A DNA stretch of 64,000 bases, taken from NCBI RefSeq assembly GCF_003355005.1, contig NZ_CP029987.1, positions 1-64,000 of the forward strand, given 5' to 3'. The position numbers and the translations under genes are program-made. This DNA is from Sphingomonas sp. FARSPH. Its GTDB lineage: Bacteria; Pseudomonadota; Alphaproteobacteria; Sphingomonadales; Sphingomonadaceae. The notes beneath the pieces were generated by a model. The model ran no database searches and had not been told where the DNA came from. It saw only the letters and a list, made by a program, of their open reading frames with translations. Positions 24,966-33,290 of the stretch are shown piece by piece (the stretch's first letter is position 1; every line of letters starts with the position of its first letter).

Positions 24966-26018
24966 ATGGGGATATTGTGTTCGCTCGGGTGGCATCGTCC
25001 AGGTGCCGAGATCGTCCGCAACCGTGCATATCGCTTCTCGACGTGCCCGGTGTGCGAGGCGGAGATCGTCGACCAGGGTGACGGCGTTTGGCGCTCGATC
25101 CCGCGCGGCTTCCGCGTCGTCTGGCGCCCTGTCGCCGGCGCGCGTGCCGTCTGGGAACAGCGTGACGCGGCGCGTCCGCCCCCCCCCTCGCTGTCGGCGG
25201 ATCCGATGCCGCCCCGGGATGGGGCAGCGGCGCCCGATGCGGTTCCCGTGGAAGGCGTCGCCCCCCCTGCGGTTCCGCTATCCGCGCCGGTGCCCGACGC
25301 GGCGCACCGGCCCGGCATCCTCGCCAGCCTGTGGGAAAAGGCGCGATCGGTATGGCCCGCGCGGGCGGTGCCCAGCACGCCCGCCTCGCGCAGCTATCGC
25401 TATCTCGCGCAGCAGCTGATGATCGATTTCCCCGCGGCGGACCGCGCGCCGGTCATCCTGGTCAGCGCGGCCTGCGCGCCCGCAACCGAGATCGGCGCGA
25501 CGATGCTGCTCGCCGCAATGCTGCAGGACGAGGCGGGCGGGCGCCTGCTGATCGTCGATGCGACGCTGCGCGAGGGCGGGATCGGCGATGCTCTCGGCTA
25601 TCCCGGTGCGCCGGGGTTCCTCGATCTGCTCGGCGGTCGCGCGGATGATCCGCTGGCGCTCGCCTGCCCGACCGGGCGCGAGCATGTCTGGATGATCCCG
25701 GCGGGGCGTGCGGGGCCGCGCGGCCACCAGAGTCCGGATGCGGCGCAGGTGTCGCGCATCTTCGACGCCTATGCCCGCGTCTACGAACACGTCCTCGTCG
25801 TGCAGCGGGCGATCACCACCGACACCCGTTACCTGCCGATCGCGCGCGAGGCGGCGGTCGTCTTGATGATGGTCGAGGAAGCGGAAAGCCGAATGGCCGA
25901 CATCGATCTTTATACCGAGGCACTGGCCGCGCACGGGATCGACGACGTGCGCATCGTACTCTGCGCGCAGGACACGGCGACGCCCGCTCCGGGCCCGGCG
26001 ATTCAGCATGCCGCATAA
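24966..26018 (+). CDS. BY-kinase-like ATPase fold with degenerate P-loop and N-terminal Cys/His motif
   Basis: 350 residues, started at the ATG at 24966. The N-terminus has C5, H10, C27 and C30 (CSLGWHRP...STCPVC), a possible zinc ribbon, followed by a Pro/Ala-rich linker. From residue 163 the fold follows bacterial tyrosine kinases (CpsD/CapB): VILVSAACAPATEIGATMLL occupies the Walker A place but has no GK[ST]; LLIVDATLREG keeps the A' aspartate; HVLVVQRA replaces the Walker B aspartate. No Tyr cluster at the C-terminus. It is first in the rightward operon, which has a Wzz-like protein without its own kinase. Probably a regulatory partner rather than a kinase. Confidence 0.75.
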   Translation: MGILCSLGWHRPGAEIVRNRAYRFSTCPVCEAEIVDQGDGVWRSIPRGFRVVWRPVAGARAVWEQRDAARPPPPSLSADPMPPRDGAAAPDAVPVEGVAPPAVPLSAPVPDAAHRPGILASLWEKARSVWPARAVPSTPASRSYRYLAQQLMIDFPAADRAPVILVSAACAPATEIGATMLLAAMLQDEAGGRLLIVDATLREGGIGDALGYPGAPGFLDLLGGRADDPLALACPTGREHVWMIPAGRAGPRGHQSPDAAQVSRIFDAYARVYEHVLVVQRAITTDTRYLPIAREAAVVLMMVEEAESRMADIDLYTEALAAHGIDDVRIVLCAQDTATPAPGPAIQHAA

Positions 26019-26045
26019 CGCGCGACCGGATCACGGCCGCCGGGG

Positions 26046-27602
26046 GTGACCGCGCGGTCCCGCCAGGGCCCGGTCGCGGCCATCGTCGGCAGGGGTGCCG
26101 AGAATACGTTCGTCGTCGGCGCGGTGATCGCGGTCGCGCTCGTCGCGGCGGTGACGACGATCGGCCTGCTCGCGACGCACAAGATGGCCGCGGTCGCCTT
26201 GCTGCTCGTGCCCGGCTTCGTCGCGCTGCTGTGGGCGTCGGGCAATCCGCGGCTCGTCGGCCTGTGGGGCCTGCTGCTCACCGCGCCGCTCAGCCTGTCC
26301 AAGAAATTCGTCCCCGTGCCGCATATGGGCGGGGCGGGTTCGTACAATATCGACGCCTGCGACGTCTTCCTGCTGCTGCTGACGCTGTTCCTCGCGCGCG
26401 ACATCCTCGCCCGCCGGCGCAGGCTGCGGCTGTCGGGCGTCGCGATCGCCTGGTCGGGGCTGATCCTGCTCGGTTTCGTCAGCGTCGCGATCGGCCCGAT
26501 GCGGCAGGTCGCGCTGCAGCAATGCGTCGAGATGGCCAAGGAAATGTGGCTGTTCCTGGTGCTGCTCAACGAACTGGTCCGCGTGCGCCAGTTCCTGCAG
26601 GCGTTCGCCGCGGTGGCGGCGGGCGTCGCGCTGGAGGCGCTGCTCGGCATCGCGCAATTCATCAAAAAGGGCGACATCGGCCTCCAGAAGCTGGGCGAGG
26701 CGACGCTGCAGACGCTCGAATATGCCAATCTGGCGACCTATACCGGCGATGCCAGCACGTTCCGCATCGGCGGGCTGTTCGGCCATCCCAATCTGCTCGC
26801 CGGATTCTTCGTCATCGTCACGCCGATCGTGCTGGCGATGCTGATGACGCGCCAGCCGCCGCTGCGCCGGATGCTGCTCGCAGGCACGTTGCTGCTCGCG
26901 CTCGTCGCGCTGCTGCTGACGTTGTCGCGGTCGGGCTGGATGGCGTTCGCGATCGCCGCGCTGGTGGTGATCGGGCTGATGCTGTGGAACCCGATGTCGC
27001 GCCGCACCGCGGCGCCGGTCGCGCTGACCCTGGTCGTGGGTGCGGTGCTCGGCGCGGGCGCCGCGGCGCCCAGCATCATCCGCCGCCTGACCGAAAGCGA
27101 TTCGGGGGCGATCGACTTCCGCTGGGAATGGATGAGCGTCGCCTGGCGGATCGTGCTGGAGCATCCGGTGCTCGGCATCGGCCTCAACAGCTTCGTCTAC
27201 AACCTGCCCGGCCGCACCCAATATGGCGACGACGTCGACCTGACGCTGAAGTTCGGCGAGGTCTGGCCCGTCGTCCATGACATCTACCTGCTGATCTGGG
27301 CCGAACAGGGGACGCTGGGCTTCGCCTGTTTCGTCGCGATGCTGCTCGTGCTGCTGCGCACCGGCTGGCGCAACGCGTGGCGCGTCACCGACCCGCAGCT
27401 GCACGCGATGAGCATCGGCTGCCTCGCCGGCGTCTGCGCCAATATCGTCGACGGCTTCGGCAGCTTCTTCCTGCGCAATCCCGCCTGCGCGCGCATCTTC
27501 TGGATCGTCGCGGCGATCATGGTCGCGATCGGATACTGGCACCGGGCGAACGCGCCGGGCGGGGCGGGGACAAAAGCCGGGGCGGGGGGGCAAGGCCGGT
27601 GA
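26046..27602 (+). CDS. O-antigen ligase/polymerase family membrane protein (Wzy-like)
   Basis: 518 residues, 11-12 hydrophobic segments, with the Wzy_C periplasmic region: FGHPNLLAGF, LTLSRSGWMAF, HPVLGIGLNSFVYN and VVHDIYLLIWAEQGTLG. Family members polymerise lipid-linked repeat units or ligate glycans on the periplasmic side; with a Wzz-like protein and flippases in the locus, polymerisation is the likelier job. GTG start at 26046, 27 bp after the preceding gene. Stop overlaps the next GTG (GTGA). Confidence 0.87.
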   Translation: MTARSRQGPVAAIVGRGAENTFVVGAVIAVALVAAVTTIGLLATHKMAAVALLLVPGFVALLWASGNPRLVGLWGLLLTAPLSLSKKFVPVPHMGGAGSYNIDACDVFLLLLTLFLARDILARRRRLRLSGVAIAWSGLILLGFVSVAIGPMRQVALQQCVEMAKEMWLFLVLLNELVRVRQFLQAFAAVAAGVALEALLGIAQFIKKGDIGLQKLGEATLQTLEYANLATYTGDASTFRIGGLFGHPNLLAGFFVIVTPIVLAMLMTRQPPLRRMLLAGTLLLALVALLLTLSRSGWMAFAIAALVVIGLMLWNPMSRRTAAPVALTLVVGAVLGAGAAAPSIIRRLTESDSGAIDFRWEWMSVAWRIVLEHPVLGIGLNSFVYNLPGRTQYGDDVDLTLKFGEVWPVVHDIYLLIWAEQGTLGFACFVAMLLVLLRTGWRNAWRVTDPQLHAMSIGCLAGVCANIVDGFGSFFLRNPACARIFWIVAAIMVAIGYWHRANAPGGAGTKAGAGGQGR

Positions 27603-29044
27603 ACCGCACCACCCTGTTCCACAATTCCGCCAGTCTCGTCGCCGGGCGGCTGCTGCTGTCGGTCGGGCGGCTGGGCGCGGCGGTGCTCGTCACCCGGCTC
27701 GCCGGCGTCGAGACGTTCGGCAGCTATGCATTGCTGCTCAGCCTGATCGCGCTGTTCGAATGGCTCGTCGATTTCGGCCAGACCGACATTGCCGCGCGCG
27801 ACGTCGCGCAGCATCCCGCGCGAATGGCCGCCGACCTCGCCGCGCTCGCCCGTGCCAAGGCGGCGATGGCGATCCTTGCCGCAATCGCGCTGCCCGCCGG
27901 ACTGGCGCTCGCCCGCTATCCGCTGCCGCTTGTCGTCGCCGGCGCGATCGGCAGCGTGTCGATCGCCTTCACCGCCGCGCTGCAACCCGCGCGGGTGCGC
28001 GTGCGGGCGCGGATGCGGATCGACCTCGATGTCGGGGCGGAGATCGTCGGCCTGGTCGCGATGCTGCCGCTGCTCGGGCTCGCCGCCTCGGCACGCATGG
28101 GACCTGCGATGCTGATCGCCACGCTCGCCGTCGCGCGTGCGGTGCAATGGGCAATGCTGTCGCGGTGGAGCCGGACGCCCGTAGGGCCCCCCGCAGCGCG
28201 CGGCACATGGCACGACGCCCGTCGCCTCGCGCGCGCCGCGGCGCCGCTCGGCGCGGCGGGGCTGCTCGTCGTCCTCTACGACGCGCTCGCGCCGCTGATG
28301 CTGTCGAAGCTCATCGATCTGCACGCGGTCGCGCTCTATGCGGCCGCGGCGCGCTTCGTCTTTCCCGTCATCATCGTCGTCCAGGCGATCAACAACGCCT
28401 TCTTCGTCGCGCTGTCCGCCACCTGGGCGCGCGACCGCGCGCGCTTCGGCGAGATGCAGCAGACCGCGCTGACGCTGTCGGTGGGCGTCGCGGGCGTGAT
28501 GTTCACCGGCATCCACGGCGCGTCCGATTTCCTGATGGGGCTGCTCGGCCGCGATTTCGTCACCGCCGCGCCGGTGCTGCGGCTGCTCGCCTGGGTGCTG
28601 CTGCTGCGCGCGGTGACCACCGCCATGTCGCCGCTGATCGTCATCGCCGGCTATCAGGGGCGGGCGCTGTGGCTGACGCTCGGCTCGGTCGTGATGCAGG
28701 TCGCAGCATTGCTGATCCTGGTGCCGCGGCTGGGCGTCGCGGGCGCGGCGGTCAGCTACCTCCTCGTCGAACTCACGCTGGGGACGGTCGCGGTGTCGGT
28801 GATCGGCCAGCGCGTCGCCGGCGTCCGGCTGGACTGGGGGCGCACGCTCGCCATGCTCGCGATCGCCGCCATCGTCGTCGTCGCGATCGGCGCCAGCCCG
28901 ATCCGCGGCGGGTTCGCAGGCGGCGTCTGCGCGCCCATCGCCTTCCTCATCGCCTGCCTCGCCACCGGCGTGCTGTCGCCCACCCGGCTGCGGCGGATGC
29001 GGGCCGCGCTGGGCCACGTCCCCGTCCTGGAGGCCCACGCATGA
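27599..29044 (+). CDS. polysaccharide flippase, Wzx-like (second in this locus)
   Basis: 481 residues with 12-14 membrane helices. The N-terminal NSASLVAGRLLLSVGRLGAAVLVTRL and FGSYALLLSLIALFEWLVDFG match PST-type flippases. Internal AAARFVFPVIIVVQAINNAFF is the second bundle. GTG start overlaps the polymerase stop and the TGA overlaps the next ATG. Its presence beside the polymerase gene makes it the natural repeat-unit flippase; the one at 11.5-12.9 kb may serve a different lipid-linked substrate or be redundant. Confidence 0.87.
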   Translation: MNRTTLFHNSASLVAGRLLLSVGRLGAAVLVTRLAGVETFGSYALLLSLIALFEWLVDFGQTDIAARDVAQHPARMAADLAALARAKAAMAILAAIALPAGLALARYPLPLVVAGAIGSVSIAFTAALQPARVRVRARMRIDLDVGAEIVGLVAMLPLLGLAASARMGPAMLIATLAVARAVQWAMLSRWSRTPVGPPAARGTWHDARRLARAAAPLGAAGLLVVLYDALAPLMLSKLIDLHAVALYAAAARFVFPVIIVVQAINNAFFVALSATWARDRARFGEMQQTALTLSVGVAGVMFTGIHGASDFLMGLLGRDFVTAAPVLRLLAWVLLLRAVTTAMSPLIVIAGYQGRALWLTLGSVVMQVAALLILVPRLGVAGAAVSYLLVELTLGTVAVSVIGQRVAGVRLDWGRTLAMLAIAAIVVVAIGASPIRGGFAGGVCAPIAFLIACLATGVLSPTRLRRMRAALGHVPVLEAHA

Positions 29045-30195
29045 CGACCCGCGCTCCCGGCCCCCGTATCTCGCCCCGTACCGCGCCCCGCATCGCGATC
29101 GCCTGTCCCGGCGTCGGAGTCGTGCAACGCGGCTTCGAACGGCTGTTTCGCGACCTGTTCGACGAGATGCGCGTCAGCCACGACGTCACCTTGTTCAAGG
29201 GCGGCGGGCCACGGCGCGACGACGAGATCGTGCTGCCCTTCCTGCGCCGCGGCGGCAACGCGATCCGCTGGCTGCCGATCCACCGGTTGATGCGGCGCAC
29301 GCCGATGCATGCCGAATGCCTGACCTTCGCGCTGGCGATGCTGCCGCACCTGCGTGGCAACCGGTTCGACATCGTCCATGTCATCGACCCGCCGCTCGCC
29401 CGGCTATTGTTCCACCTGCGCCGAGCGCTCGGACTGCGGTTCCGCCTGTTGTACACCGAAGGCACGGCGATGCCGCCGCGCGACTATCCGCCGTGCGACC
29501 ACCTCCACCAGATCTCGCGCGCGACGATGGAGGATGCCGTCGCCCGCGGCTATCCCGCCGATCGCATGTCGCTGCTGCCCTGCGGCTACCGGCCCGAACG
29601 TTTCGCGACGACGGAGACGCGCGCGGCGCTGCGCGACCGCTACGGCATCGCGCAGGACCGTTTCGTCATCCTGTCGGTCGCCGCGCTCAACCGCGGCCAC
29701 AAAAGGATCGACCATCTGATCGACGAGGTCGCGGCGCTGGGCGGCGATGCCTTGCTGTGGCTCGACGGCAGCCTCGATCACGGCGATCCCGACCTGCCCG
29801 ACTATGCGCGACGCCGGCTGGGCGAGCGGGTGCGCGTCACCCACGTCCCCTCGCATGCGGTCGGCGAGCTCTATGCGATGGCCGACCTCTTCACGCACAG
29901 CGCGGGGTTCGAGGCGTTCGGCCTCGCCATCGTCGAGGCCGCCGCGGCGGGCCTGCCGGTGCTGACGCACGACGCGCCGCATTTCCGCTGGCTACTCCCC
30001 GATCCCGCCTGCTGGGTCGACATGACCGCCCCCGGCGCGCTCGCCGCGCGCCTCGCGACGATGATCGCCGATCCCGCCGCGCGCCAGGCCGCGGTGATGG
30101 CCGACTACGCGCGCGCGACCTACGACTGGGGCAATCTGCGCAGCGGATACGGCGCGCTCTACGATGCGCTCCACGCAGGGACGCTCGACCGATGA
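29041..30195 (+). CDS. glycosyltransferase family 4
   Basis: 384 residues, GT-B fold. N-terminal IACPGVGVVQRGFERLFRDLFD, linker RFVILSVAALNRGHKRIDHLI and the donor-binding EAFGLAIVEAAAAGLPVL with the paired Glu residues. Starts at the ATG overlapping the flippase stop. Its ATG context has no separate ribosome-binding site beyond the coupled overlap. Predicted to add one sugar to the EPS repeat; the donor could be UDP-xylose or UDP-glucuronate given the last gene of the operon, but that is inference. Confidence 0.9.
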   Translation: MTTRAPGPRISPRTAPRIAIACPGVGVVQRGFERLFRDLFDEMRVSHDVTLFKGGGPRRDDEIVLPFLRRGGNAIRWLPIHRLMRRTPMHAECLTFALAMLPHLRGNRFDIVHVIDPPLARLLFHLRRALGLRFRLLYTEGTAMPPRDYPPCDHLHQISRATMEDAVARGYPADRMSLLPCGYRPERFATTETRAALRDRYGIAQDRFVILSVAALNRGHKRIDHLIDEVAALGGDALLWLDGSLDHGDPDLPDYARRRLGERVRVTHVPSHAVGELYAMADLFTHSAGFEAFGLAIVEAAAAGLPVLTHDAPHFRWLLPDPACWVDMTAPGALAARLATMIADPAARQAAVMADYARATYDWGNLRSGYGALYDALHAGTLDR

Positions 30196-31163
30196 GCGCG
30201 CCCGTCTTAGCGATCGTCATCGTCAGCTGGAACGTGCGCGCGCTGCTGCGCGATTGCCTCGCGTCGATCCCCGCGGGCACCGCGCTGCCGACGGAGGCGT
30301 ACCGGATCATCGTCGTCGACAATGGTTCGCACGACGGCAGCGCCGACATGGTCGCCCGCGATTTCCCGCACGTCGAACTGATCCGCAGCATCGACAACCT
30401 CGGCTTCGCCGACGGCTGCCAGCGCGGCTATGACGCGACCGACGCGGACATCGTCATGCTGCTCAACCCCGACACCGTCGTCGACCCGGGCGCGATCGAC
30501 AGCATGCTCGCGACGATCGCGGCCGATCCCGCGATCGGCATCCTCGGCTCGCGGCTGCGCAACAGCGACGGCAGCTTCCAGCGCGCGGCGGGCGGCGCCT
30601 TCCCCACCTTACGCAACATGGCGTGGAACTACCTGTTCCTCGACCGGCTGTGTCCCAAGCGCTGGGCGCCCGCGCCCGTCTATATCGTCGACGACACCCC
30701 CGACGTGCGCCCGATCGACTGGGTATCGGGCGCCTCGCTCACGTTTCGCCGCGCCGCGGTCGGCCCACGCATCTTCCACCCCGCCTTCTTCATGTTCGGC
30801 GAGGATATGGAGCTGTGCGACCGCGTCGCGCGCGCAGGGTGGCGGGTGATGTTCTCCGGTCGCCAGACGATCACGCACCACCACGGCCAGAGCTTCGCGC
30901 GCCAATCGTCGGTCGAGGTGCTGGCGACGGTGTACAAGGGGCCGCGCTTCTTCTTCCGCCGCACGCACGGGCGGCTGGCGGGCGCGGCCTACGACCTCAT
31001 CCTGTTCACCGGCTATCTGGTCCGCTGGATCGCGTTCGGCGTGCTGGCGCGGCTGCGTCCCGGCGCCGGCCACGACCAGATGGCGCGCTTCAGCCGCCGC
31101 TACCTGGGCACGATGCTGCGCGCCATCGTCCCGCTGCCATCCCCTTCCGCAAGGAGAGAATGA
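30192..31163 (+). CDS. glycosyltransferase family 2
   Basis: 323 residues, GT-A fold of the rhamnosyltransferase-like subgroup: LAIVIVSWNVRALLRDCLASI, IIVVDNGSHDGS, NLGFADGCQRG, MLLNPDTVVDPGAID, then GASLTFRRAAVGPRIFHPAFFMFGEDMEL, which is the conserved second motif of this subgroup. A hydrophobic stretch near residue 270 may anchor it at the membrane. It overlaps both neighbours by 4 bp. Sugar specificity not readable. Confidence 0.9.
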   Translation: MSAPVLAIVIVSWNVRALLRDCLASIPAGTALPTEAYRIIVVDNGSHDGSADMVARDFPHVELIRSIDNLGFADGCQRGYDATDADIVMLLNPDTVVDPGAIDSMLATIAADPAIGILGSRLRNSDGSFQRAAGGAFPTLRNMAWNYLFLDRLCPKRWAPAPVYIVDDTPDVRPIDWVSGASLTFRRAAVGPRIFHPAFFMFGEDMELCDRVARAGWRVMFSGRQTITHHHGQSFARQSSVEVLATVYKGPRFFFRRTHGRLAGAAYDLILFTGYLVRWIAFGVLARLRPGAGHDQMARFSRRYLGTMLRAIVPLPSPSARRE

Positions 31164-32122
31164 TCGCCATGGTCAGGACCAAGAAAATCCTCGTGACCGG
31201 CGGGGCCGGCTTCCTGGGATCGCATCTGTGCGACATCCTGATCGGCCAGGGCCACGACGTGATCTGCGCCGACAACCTGTATACGGGCTCGAAACGCAAC
31301 ATCGAGCATCTGCTCGACCATCCCTATTTCGAATTCGTCCGCCACGACGTGACGTTTCCGCTGTATCTGGAGGTGGACGAGATCTACAATCTCGCCTGCC
31401 CCGCCTCGCCGGTGCAATATCGCGTCAATCCGGTGCAGACGACGAAGACCAACGTCCATGGCGCGATCAACATGCTCGGCCTCGCCAAGCGAACGGGCGC
31501 GAAGATCCTGCAGGCGTCGACCAGCGAGGTCTATGGCGACCCGGAGATCAATCCGCAGCGCGAGGACTATTGGGGCAACGTCAACCCGATCGGCCCGCGC
31601 TCCTGCTACGACGAGGGCAAGCGCTGTGCGGAAACCCTGTTCTTCGACTATCATCGCGAAGGCACGGTGCGGATCAAGGTCGCGCGGATCTTCAACACCT
31701 ATGGCCCGCGCATGGCGCCCGACGACGGGCGCGTCGTGTCGAACTTCATCGTCCAGGCGCTGACCGGACGGCCGATCACCATCTATGGCGACGGGCAGCA
31801 GACGCGTTCCTTCTGCTACGTCGACGACCTGCTCGACGGGCTGATCCGCCTGATGGCGACGCCCGACGACGTCACCGGCCCGATCAACATCGGCAACCCG
31901 GGCGAATTCACGATGATCGAGCTCGCCGAAAAGGTGATCGCGCTGACCAATTCCAAGTCGCCTTTGGTCCGCGAACCGCTCCCCCAGGACGACCCGCGCC
32001 AGCGCCGCCCCGACATCACCCGTGCAGGAGCGGTGATGGACTGGCGCCCGACCGTCGCGCTGGAAGCCGGGCTGGTGAAGACGATCGCCTATTTCGACGC
32101 GCTGCTGAAGGCGGGGGAGTAG
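31160..32122 (+). CDS. uxs: UDP-glucuronate decarboxylase (UDP-xylose synthase)
   Basis: Converts UDP-glucuronate to UDP-xylose via a 4-keto intermediate, NAD-bound. 320 residues, matching the soluble bacterial form. Visible: ILVTGGAGFLGSHLCD, the UXS-specific DEIYNLACPASPVQYRVNPVQT, catalytic SCYDEGKR (Y-x-x-x-K), KVARIFNTYGPRM and YGDGQQTRSFCYVDDL. The start at 31160 overlaps the GT2 stop (ATGA); AAGGAG at 31151 is close to it, and the ATG at 31169 is an alternative. UDP-xylose implies a xylose in the polymer made by this locus. Confidence 0.95.
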   Translation: MIAMVRTKKILVTGGAGFLGSHLCDILIGQGHDVICADNLYTGSKRNIEHLLDHPYFEFVRHDVTFPLYLEVDEIYNLACPASPVQYRVNPVQTTKTNVHGAINMLGLAKRTGAKILQASTSEVYGDPEINPQREDYWGNVNPIGPRSCYDEGKRCAETLFFDYHREGTVRIKVARIFNTYGPRMAPDDGRVVSNFIVQALTGRPITIYGDGQQTRSFCYVDDLLDGLIRLMATPDDVTGPINIGNPGEFTMIELAEKVIALTNSKSPLVREPLPQDDPRQRRPDITRAGAVMDWRPTVALEAGLVKTIAYFDALLKAGE

Positions 32123-32136
32123 GGCGCAAACGCTTC

Positions 32137-32144
32137 TGTCGACA
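32137..32144. repeat. TGTCGACA palindrome, intergenic copy 4
   Basis: Found just after the uxs stop, with a near copy CGTCGACA at 32161-32168, the two separated by an AT-rich spacer. The 130-bp stretch 32123-32252 holds no other recognisable element. Fourth intergenic copy of the octamer. Confidence 0.4.
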
Positions 32145-32252
32145 CGCGTATTATCCTACACGTCGACATGCCTTGCTCTGGCGGATGACGCCGGACTTGC
32201 CGCAAAACGCTCGCCGCGGCATTCCTATGACTCAGCGATTTGCGCGGACGAG

Positions 32253-32405
32253 ATGCCGATGGCACGCGTGCCAATGACGAATGATCCGATACGCGTCGTC
32301 AACCGACCGCTGCACCGCCGCCTTCGCCTCAACACGATTCTGCTCGCTATCGTTGGCATCGAAGCGATCGCGATGGGCCTCTTCCGACTTCTCGACAGCC
32401 GCTGA
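32253..32405 (+). CDS. possible 50-residue membrane peptide
   Basis: Short frame from the ATG at 32253 (GGACGAG just before it; ATG at 32274 also in frame). Basic N-terminus (VVNRPLHRRLRLN) followed by one hydrophobic segment (TILLAIVGIEAIAMGLFRLL) and a charged end, the layout of a single-span membrane peptide with the N-terminus inside. It sits between uxs and the plasmid-like patch. No family recognised; coding is plausible from composition only. Confidence 0.35.
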   Translation: MPMARVPMTNDPIRVVNRPLHRRLRLNTILLAIVGIEAIAMGLFRLLDSR

Positions 32406-32419
32406 CACCGGGAAAGATT

Positions 32420-32434
32420 TTTGCACAGTGCAAA
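32420..32434. repeat. TTTGCAC/GTGCAAA palindrome, copy 1
   Basis: TTTGCAC A GTGCAAA, preceded by GGGAAAGAT. It lies just downstream of the mob gene stop, and a near-identical copy (33208-33222) lies on the other side of the gene, so the pair brackets it. Likely binding sites of a plasmid-type regulator or replication/partition protein; unproven. Confidence 0.5.
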
Positions 32435-32436
32435 GA

Positions 32437-33093
32437 TCAGGAGCCGTCCCTGAAGCGCGCGGGCCGTCGACGCGGCTGCCGCTTGCGCCTACGTTCGGCG
32501 GCACGCGCAGCGGCATCCACCCGTTCGACGGTATCGCCGTCGGCCTCCGGGACATCGTCATAAGGCGAACCCCAATAGGCGAAATTGCCCGTCATGACCG
32601 CGACCACGCGCCGCATCTCCAGGCGGGCCAGCAACGCCGCCTCGCGAACCAAGCCGCCTTGATACGGCGGATACGCCCCCGTTTCCGTCGCCACGTTCAT
32701 CGCCCGCGCGATCTGGTTCACGTTCCCGCCGATCCGGCGGAGCTCGCCAAATATGTCACGCAGCGCGTCGAGCTCGGCCGCATTCCATTGCGGCTTCCTC
32801 GCAAGATGGAAGAGAGCGAGCGAGCGCAGCCAGTTGGCTGGGCTGGTGCTCCTCGCCCGGGCCGCTTCCGCCAGGGCCCGTCGTTCCAATGGCTTGAAAC
32901 GGACTCCGATCTGCTGTCCCATCCCGGCACCCGCCGGCGGTACCGGTGCCTGCCCGTCCAGGGCCGGTGCCATCAGTCGCCGCAGCGCCGCTGCCGACCC
33001 GCCCTCCGTCTGGCGGGCCCATGCCGCAAAGCGCTCGGCAAATTCGGCGTCGACATAGGTCGCGATCAACTTCTGCCCTAATTTGGCCGGCAT
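32437..33093 (-). CDS. MobC-like plasmid mobilisation (relaxosome accessory) protein
   Basis: 218 residues. The middle carries the MobC hallmark LRRIGGNVNQIARAMN, preceded by IGVRFKPLERRALAEAARARSTSPANWLRSL, a ribbon-helix-helix-like DNA-binding segment. The N-terminal 40 residues (GQKLIATYVDAEFAERFAAWAR) look like a second small DNA-binding unit, and the C-terminus is very Arg-rich. Such proteins help a relaxase open oriT DNA. No relaxase gene follows in the window, so the mobilisation set is incomplete. An oriT-like motif lies 40 bp upstream of its start. Confidence 0.75.
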   Translation of the reverse strand: MPAKLGQKLIATYVDAEFAERFAAWARQTEGGSAAALRRLMAPALDGQAPVPPAGAGMGQQIGVRFKPLERRALAEAARARSTSPANWLRSLALFHLARKPQWNAAELDALRDIFGELRRIGGNVNQIARAMNVATETGAYPPYQGGLVREAALLARLEMRRVVAVMTGNFAYWGSPYDDVPEADGDTVERVDAAARAAERRRKRQPRRRPARFRDGS

Positions 33094-33123
33094 GACGGAC
33101 CTCGCGTTTAAATCCTGCTACCG

Positions 33124-33142
33124 TCCGACATATCCTGCCCTC
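33124..33142 (+). other. oriT-like nic motif
   Basis: TATCCTGCCC at 33131-33140 equals the core of the IncP-type (RP4) nic region, where cleavage falls after TATCCTG. A second AATCCTGC lies 20 bp to the left. It is in the non-coding gap beside the MobC-like gene, where an oriT is expected. No clear inverted repeat to the left of the motif was seen, so it is a candidate only. Confidence 0.45.
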
Positions 33143-33207
33143 ACCCCTTTTCGCTATCCTTCTCGGATCTGCTCAGCGCGCAGAGGGGGCATGAGGGGAA
33201 AGATGGG

Positions 33208-33222
33208 TTTGCACGGTGCAAA
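33208..33222. repeat. TTTGCAC/GTGCAAA palindrome, copy 2
   Basis: TTTGCAC G GTGCAAA, again preceded by GGGAAAGAT. Lies between the oriT-like motif and the recombinase gene end. With copy 1 it brackets the mob gene. Confidence 0.5.
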
Positions 33223-33290
33223 GCACGACGCGGACCGTATCCGGGGGGAACCGGGGTTGTGGGTTTCGAAGAGCACCCATCGGCCGCCGC

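Noticed and set aside
32281..33081. 266-codon plus-strand frame as a gene
   Set aside because: Antisense to the MobC-like gene, no family motif, Arg/Ser-rich translation.
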